A stretch of DNA of 16,460 nucleotides from Deltaproteobacteria bacterium (lineage in GTDB: Bacteria > Desulfobacterota > Syntrophia > Syntrophales > Smithellaceae), in contig DSAV01000168.1 in NCBI GenBank assembly GCA_011046295.1, positions 1-16,460 on the forward strand. The letters are read 5' to 3'. Positions 14,161 to 16,460 of the stretch are shown here, one piece after another (positions within the stretch are counted from its first letter, which is position 1; each line of letters starts with the position of its first letter). A model generated the notes under the pieces. That model was not told the DNA's origin. It saw only the letters and a program-made list of their open reading frames with translations, and searched no databases. The position numbers were made by a program, and so were the translations under genes.

Positions 14161-14532
14161 CTAATCTCCTTTATAAGTTACATAAGCGTTTTCCGATTCC
14201 CAGACTTTTACGCTCGTTACCTTTACTCCTTCTTTTTTTGCTTGGGGTTCTATTTTCCCCGCGATGTAGCGCGCGACGTTTTCCGCCGACGGGTTGAGAT
14301 TGGCGAAAAAAGGAATTTCATTGAGGTGCTTGTGGTCAATTTCCTCCAGAAGTTCATCGAGCCACTTTTTGGCCAGGCGAAAATCAATCAGCAAGCCGGC
14401 CTCATTGAGCTGTCCGGCCCCGACGCTCAGCTCCACTTTGAAATTATGCCCGTGCAGCTCTTCGCATTTGCCTCCCACCTGCGAGAGAATATGCGCGGCG
14501 GAAAATGATTTAATTATCGTAACTTCGAACAT
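14161..14532 (-). CDS. queD: 6-carboxy-5,6,7,8-tetrahydropterin synthase QueD
   Basis: Makes 6-carboxytetrahydropterin from dihydroneopterin triphosphate, the second step toward preQ0 and queuosine. The start is the ATG at 14532 with AAGGA 8 bp upstream, giving 123 residues (MFEVTIIKSFSAAH...); the frame is open to 14613, but the extra residues do not fit the family. Zinc histidines are visible in SFSAAH (H14) and in the HGHNF block (ELHGHNFKVEL, two His). The catalytic Cys is in GGKCEELHGHN, and LIDFRLAKKW, DHKHLN and NPSAENVARYI are family blocks. FolE2, which supplies the substrate, lies downstream on the same strand across a repeat of about 130 bp. Confidence 0.95.
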   Translation of the reverse strand: MFEVTIIKSFSAAHILSQVGGKCEELHGHNFKVELSVGAGQLNEAGLLIDFRLAKKWLDELLEEIDHKHLNEIPFFANLNPSAENVARYIAGKIEPQAKKEGVKVTSVKVWESENAYVTYKGD

Positions 14533-14558
14533 TTCGGTATTCCTTATTCTGAATTTTC

Positions 14559-14580
14559 GCCAAACTACCATAATTTTGGC
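14559..14580. promoter_or_regulatory. Inverted repeat GCCAAA-N10-TTTGGC upstream of queD
   Basis: Six-base arms separated by 10 bp, 27-48 bp before the queD ATG. Placement suits an operator. I did not find a convincing -35/-10 pair for queD, so the site cannot be placed relative to a promoter. Confidence 0.3.
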
Positions 14581-14820
14581 ATTACGGGAAATAATTTTGT
14601 TTGAAATACGCAAAGACTTTTATTTTATTGTCATTTTAAAGCTGGGGATTGCCTGTCCGGTATGATATGGGTGAAATAAGCCTGATTTTGGTGAAAATGC
14701 CCGGTTTTTTTACGTTTTACCGGTTAAATTTTCCGGCCGGAAACAGGGAATAAAAACTTTCTGCCCGGTATATTGTTAAAAAACAAGACATTTTAATAAT
14801 GGCGCGGCTTTTTCATTATC

Positions 14821-14836
14821 TGGCATGTCAATTGCT
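14821..14836 (+). promoter_or_regulatory. Sigma-54 promoter of the pilin gene
   Basis: TGGCATG-N4-TTGCT fits the -24/-12 consensus TGGCACG-N4-TTGCW with the required 10 bp between the GG and GC pairs. Transcription should start near 14847, leaving a leader of about 140 nt. Sigma-54 with a PilR-type activator drives pilA in many proteobacteria, so the match agrees with the downstream gene. The 160 bp upstream, where activator sites would lie, is gene-free. Confidence 0.85.
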
Positions 14837-14870
14837 TTATAGTAGCTCGAAAGGTAATTTATTATTAAAA

Positions 14871-14909
14871 GAAGAGTTAATCGGGGAGGTGAAGAGTTAA
14901 TTAAGAGTT
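14871..14909 (+). repeat. Short direct repeats in the pilin mRNA leader
   Basis: GAAGAGTTAAT occurs at 14871-14881 and again at 14891-14901, with a partial copy TAAGAGTT at 14902-14909; period 20 bp. They lie in the transcribed leader between the sigma-54 promoter and the pilin SD. Confidence 0.6.
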
Positions 14910-14989
14910 GGACAAAAGCGTTAAAATGTAGTAGAAAACAGACAGAAATCAAAAAAATTTTAAGGCTTAGATAAGCAAGGAGGAACATT

Positions 14990-15430
14990 ATGTTGAAGTA
15001 TTTTACTAAAAAAGAGGGAGAGAAAGGTTTTACGTTGATTGAGCTGATGATCGTCGTGGCTATTATCGGTATATTGGCGGCCATCGCCATTCCGCAGTTC
15101 ACCCAGTACCGAAGAAGAGGCTGGGCGGCTTCTTTAAACGCGGATGTAAAAAATGCGTTTACTGCATCAGTAGCTCTTATCGCAGATAACCCTGCTATTG
15201 CAGATATGGACTGCACTGCTGCTGCTGGAACAGGTTTGCAATCAGCTGGGTACCGTCCGACCACATATGATGGTGTTCCTGTTACGTGTACCGTTGATTG
15301 GACTGACATCAATAACTATACAATTACCATTTCAGAACCGGCTGGTGCGAATTGGGGACTTGCAACACAGGCATCAGCTATTATGGCAGTTGCAGGTGGC
15401 ACTGAAACATTGACTCTGGCAAGGCCGTAA
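14990..15430 (+). CDS. pilA: Type IV major pilin (PilA-like)
   Basis: Structural subunit of type IV pili, cut by prepilin peptidase and assembled from the inner membrane. The 146-residue precursor has a 13-residue leader ending EKG, then the mature N-terminus FTLIELMIVVAIIGILAAIA with Glu at mature position 5. The mature protein has about 133 residues and two Cys (C75, C100) that could form the disulphide loop usual near the C-terminal region. The ATG has AAGGAGG 6 bp upstream. Its own sigma-54 promoter and terminator mark a single-gene unit. I use pilA for the class; a minor pilin or pseudopilin is less likely given the strong SD and solitary unit. Confidence 0.9.
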   Translation: MLKYFTKKEGEKGFTLIELMIVVAIIGILAAIAIPQFTQYRRRGWAASLNADVKNAFTASVALIADNPAIADMDCTAAAGTGLQSAGYRPTTYDGVPVTCTVDWTDINNYTITISEPAGANWGLATQASAIMAVAGGTETLTLARP

Positions 15431-15459
15431 TGAGAGTTTTAAATATTTTGAAACCATAG

Positions 15460-15485
15460 AGGGCGTTGTGAAACGCCCTTTTTTT
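15460..15485 (+). terminator. Intrinsic terminator after the pilin gene
   Basis: AGGGCGTT and AACGCCCT form an 8-bp perfect stem around the loop GTGA, followed by T6. It lies 29 bp after the stop codon. Confidence 0.93.
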
Positions 15486-15699
15486 ATATTAATTTTTCTG
15501 ATAAACTTATTCGGCATTGAGGGGACTTAACTGGAAACCAGGGGAAATGGCCCTGGCCGGTTTATTTATCGATTATTTTGGAGCCATGCAATAATTAATT
15601 AGGGAACAAATATTTTTAAAATACGGCAGTTAGTCCGGGATAAATTAATTAAGTGACCTGCCCTGTTGGCGTCACATCAGTGCGCAATAACAAATTATC
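15486..15699. other. Intergenic stretch without a recognised gene
   Basis: AT-rich spacer between the pilin terminator and the next frame. It holds a small hairpin CCAGGG...CCCTGG near 15538-15557 and an inverted GTGAC...GTCAC near 15654-15675. No convincing promoter or RNA gene is seen. Confidence 0.5.
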
Positions 15700-16173
15700 T
15701 TGAAATATTTTGTAGGCAAAACATTGAAGATTTCAGCATCAAAAGTAGTCTTGGGAGTCATTGCGCTGGGTATTGGAGGGTTTCTCATTTTGGGGGGATG
15801 GGGAGGCTATTCGGATTATATGAGTACCAGGGACTTTAGCGGTCTGGCACTGGGAAAAGTGGCGGGAAAGCACTTTCAGCGGGGATCAGACGGCAATACA
15901 TTATACTATGTTGACTATCGCTTTACACCCGCCGGGGGAAATGAAATCACGGCAACAGGCGAAATATTCAAGCAATCATGGGATATACTCAAAGACGGTG
16001 ACTCATTGCAAATCAGATATGATCCGGCAGATTCACAGCGTAATTTTCCCGCTGGAACCGGCGGAGCGTCGATCATTTACGCTGTTTTTATTTTTGTTTT
16101 GGGTATGGTTTTTTTAGTTTTTGGGGTGTCAAATTTGATGGTTGGTTTCAAGTGGCGGCGCTCTGTACGTTAG
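15700..16173 (+). CDS. DUF3592-like membrane protein
   Basis: A protein of 157 residues with membrane segments at about 15-33 and 122-150 flanking a domain of about 85 residues. The middle has the DUF3592 look: a YYVDYRFTPAGGNEITATGEIF strand pair, then DGDSLQIRYDPADSQRNFP, close to the V-x-Y-x-P pattern of that family. Function unknown. The only start that keeps the whole N-terminus is TTG at 15700; the next in-frame TTG is at 15724 and neither has a good SD, so the start is uncertain. It is followed by a gene remnant and what looks like a mobile element. Confidence 0.68.
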   Translation: MKYFVGKTLKISASKVVLGVIALGIGGFLILGGWGGYSDYMSTRDFSGLALGKVAGKHFQRGSDGNTLYYVDYRFTPAGGNEITATGEIFKQSWDILKDGDSLQIRYDPADSQRNFPAGTGGASIIYAVFIFVLGMVFLVFGVSNLMVGFKWRRSVR

Positions 16174-16333
16174 AAATATCTGTTTTATTGGGCATCCATT
16201 TGACTGGCTTGATCCGGCTACACCGTCAAAACTAGTCAGTGTTGTTGAAAAAGCCGGCTTGTTTTTGGAAAGAGTTCCGCTAGCGCGCGAATTCGCCGGT
16301 TCCTTGCATATTTTAGCTCGCCGGCCAGGATAG
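16174..16333 (+). pseudogene. Remnant resembling a methyltransferase C-terminus
   Basis: The frame ending at TAG 16331-16333 reads NICFIGHPFDWLDPATPSKL and ends EFAGSLHILARRPG. The (G)GSLH-x-x-AR ending and the TP-x-x-L-x-x-x-x-E-x-AG helix before it look like the last 50 residues of a class I SAM-dependent methyltransferase. There is no SD or plausible start in this frame, and it abuts the preceding gene, so I read it as the 3' end of a deleted gene. The family call rests on pattern only. Confidence 0.35.
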
Positions 16334-16343
16334 ATTTTACGAA

Positions 16344-16414
16344 TTGCCTCAAATAAAATGTTACCGAAGGGGTTGATAAAAGAGGTTCGTTGCCTCAAAA
16401 ACCGATGTTACCGA
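16344..16414. repeat. Two direct copies of a 24-25 bp motif, possible insertion-sequence end
   Basis: TTGCCTCAAA-N4-ATGTTACCGA at 16344-16367 recurs as TTGCCTCAAA-N5-ATGTTACCGA at 16390-16414, 46 bp apart. Both copies lie just before the start of the gene at 16443. Repeated subterminal blocks of this kind are common transposase-binding sites. The other end of the element is outside the window. Confidence 0.6.
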
Positions 16415-16442
16415 GAAGAGAATCGGAAACGGAGGTTTTTAT

Positions 16443-16460
16443 ATGAGTCCCCAGGCTAAG
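16443..16460 (+). CDS. Start of a gene cut by the window edge, possibly an IS transposase
   Basis: Only six codons (MSPQAK) are present, after an SD GGAGG at 16431-16435 with 7 bp spacing, so the start is good. The transposase suggestion comes from the short repeats upstream, the broken gene before them, and a resemblance of MSPQAK to the N-terminus of some integrase-core transposases. That is weak evidence. Confidence 0.45.

Noticed and set aside
14533..14613. Upstream extension of QueD
   Set aside because: AAGGA 8 bp before 14532 and the family-typical MFEVTII start favour the shorter form.
14533..14820. preQ1 riboswitch before queD
   Set aside because: No short C-rich loop plus A-rich tail pseudoknot of the preQ1 class could be recognised.
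14776..15312. 178-codon minus-strand frame opposite the pilin gene
   Set aside because: It is antisense to a clear pilin with SD and terminator, and its product shows no family pattern.

Overview
The window looks like a chromosomal stretch from a Gram-negative, Desulfobacterota-type bacterium, possibly near Syntrophales. That placement is inferred from gene content: yajC-secD-secF, two lipobox proteins, type IV pilin under a sigma-54 type promoter, the FolE2 form of GTP cyclohydrolase I, and a PyrR-type pyr operon leader. G+C looks mid-forties percent by eye (not counted). Nothing resembles a CRISPR array, tRNA or rRNA.

Region 1 (1-1191, minus strand) is the front of a pyrimidine operon, pyrR then pyrB, with pyrB running off the window. 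Its leader holds a TTGACA-N17-TATAAG promoter, a hairpin matching the PyrR-binding loop (hexaloop CGGCGA), a 28-codon leader ORF whose ribosome-binding site lies in that hairpin, an intrinsic terminator inside the leader ORF, and an ATGA overlap between the leader stop and the pyrR start. Together they suggest a switch controlling both transcription and translation.

Region 2 (1220-8507, minus strand) is a long run of housekeeping genes in the order mazG, DUF2065 gene, queA, tgt, yajC, secD, secF, DUF456 gene, lepB. It joins queuosine tRNA modification to Sec export and signal peptide cleavage. Several junctions are nearly gapless, with the Shine-Dalgarno (SD) sequence written in the last codons of the upstream gene and a TTG start.

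Region 3 (8640-10877, plus strand) carries two tandem, clearly duplicated small-lipoprotein cassettes, each with promoter, similar leader, lipoprotein and terminator. A YtxH-domain gene follows, with an A9 tract that seems to split off its C-terminus, then a DUF948-like membrane protein and a YajD-type HNH protein.

Region 4 (10880-14532, minus strand) holds queD, a small palindromic interspersed repeat, folE2, glutamine-dependent nadE and a zinc-ribbon protein. FolE2 and QueD supply the first two steps to the queuosine precursor, complementing QueA and Tgt in region 2.

Region 5 (14821-16460, plus strand) holds a type IV pilin behind a sigma-54 type promoter, then a DUF3592-like membrane protein, a short remnant resembling a methyltransferase C-terminus, two copies of a 24-25 bp repeat, and the first six codons of a gene that may be an insertion-sequence transposase.
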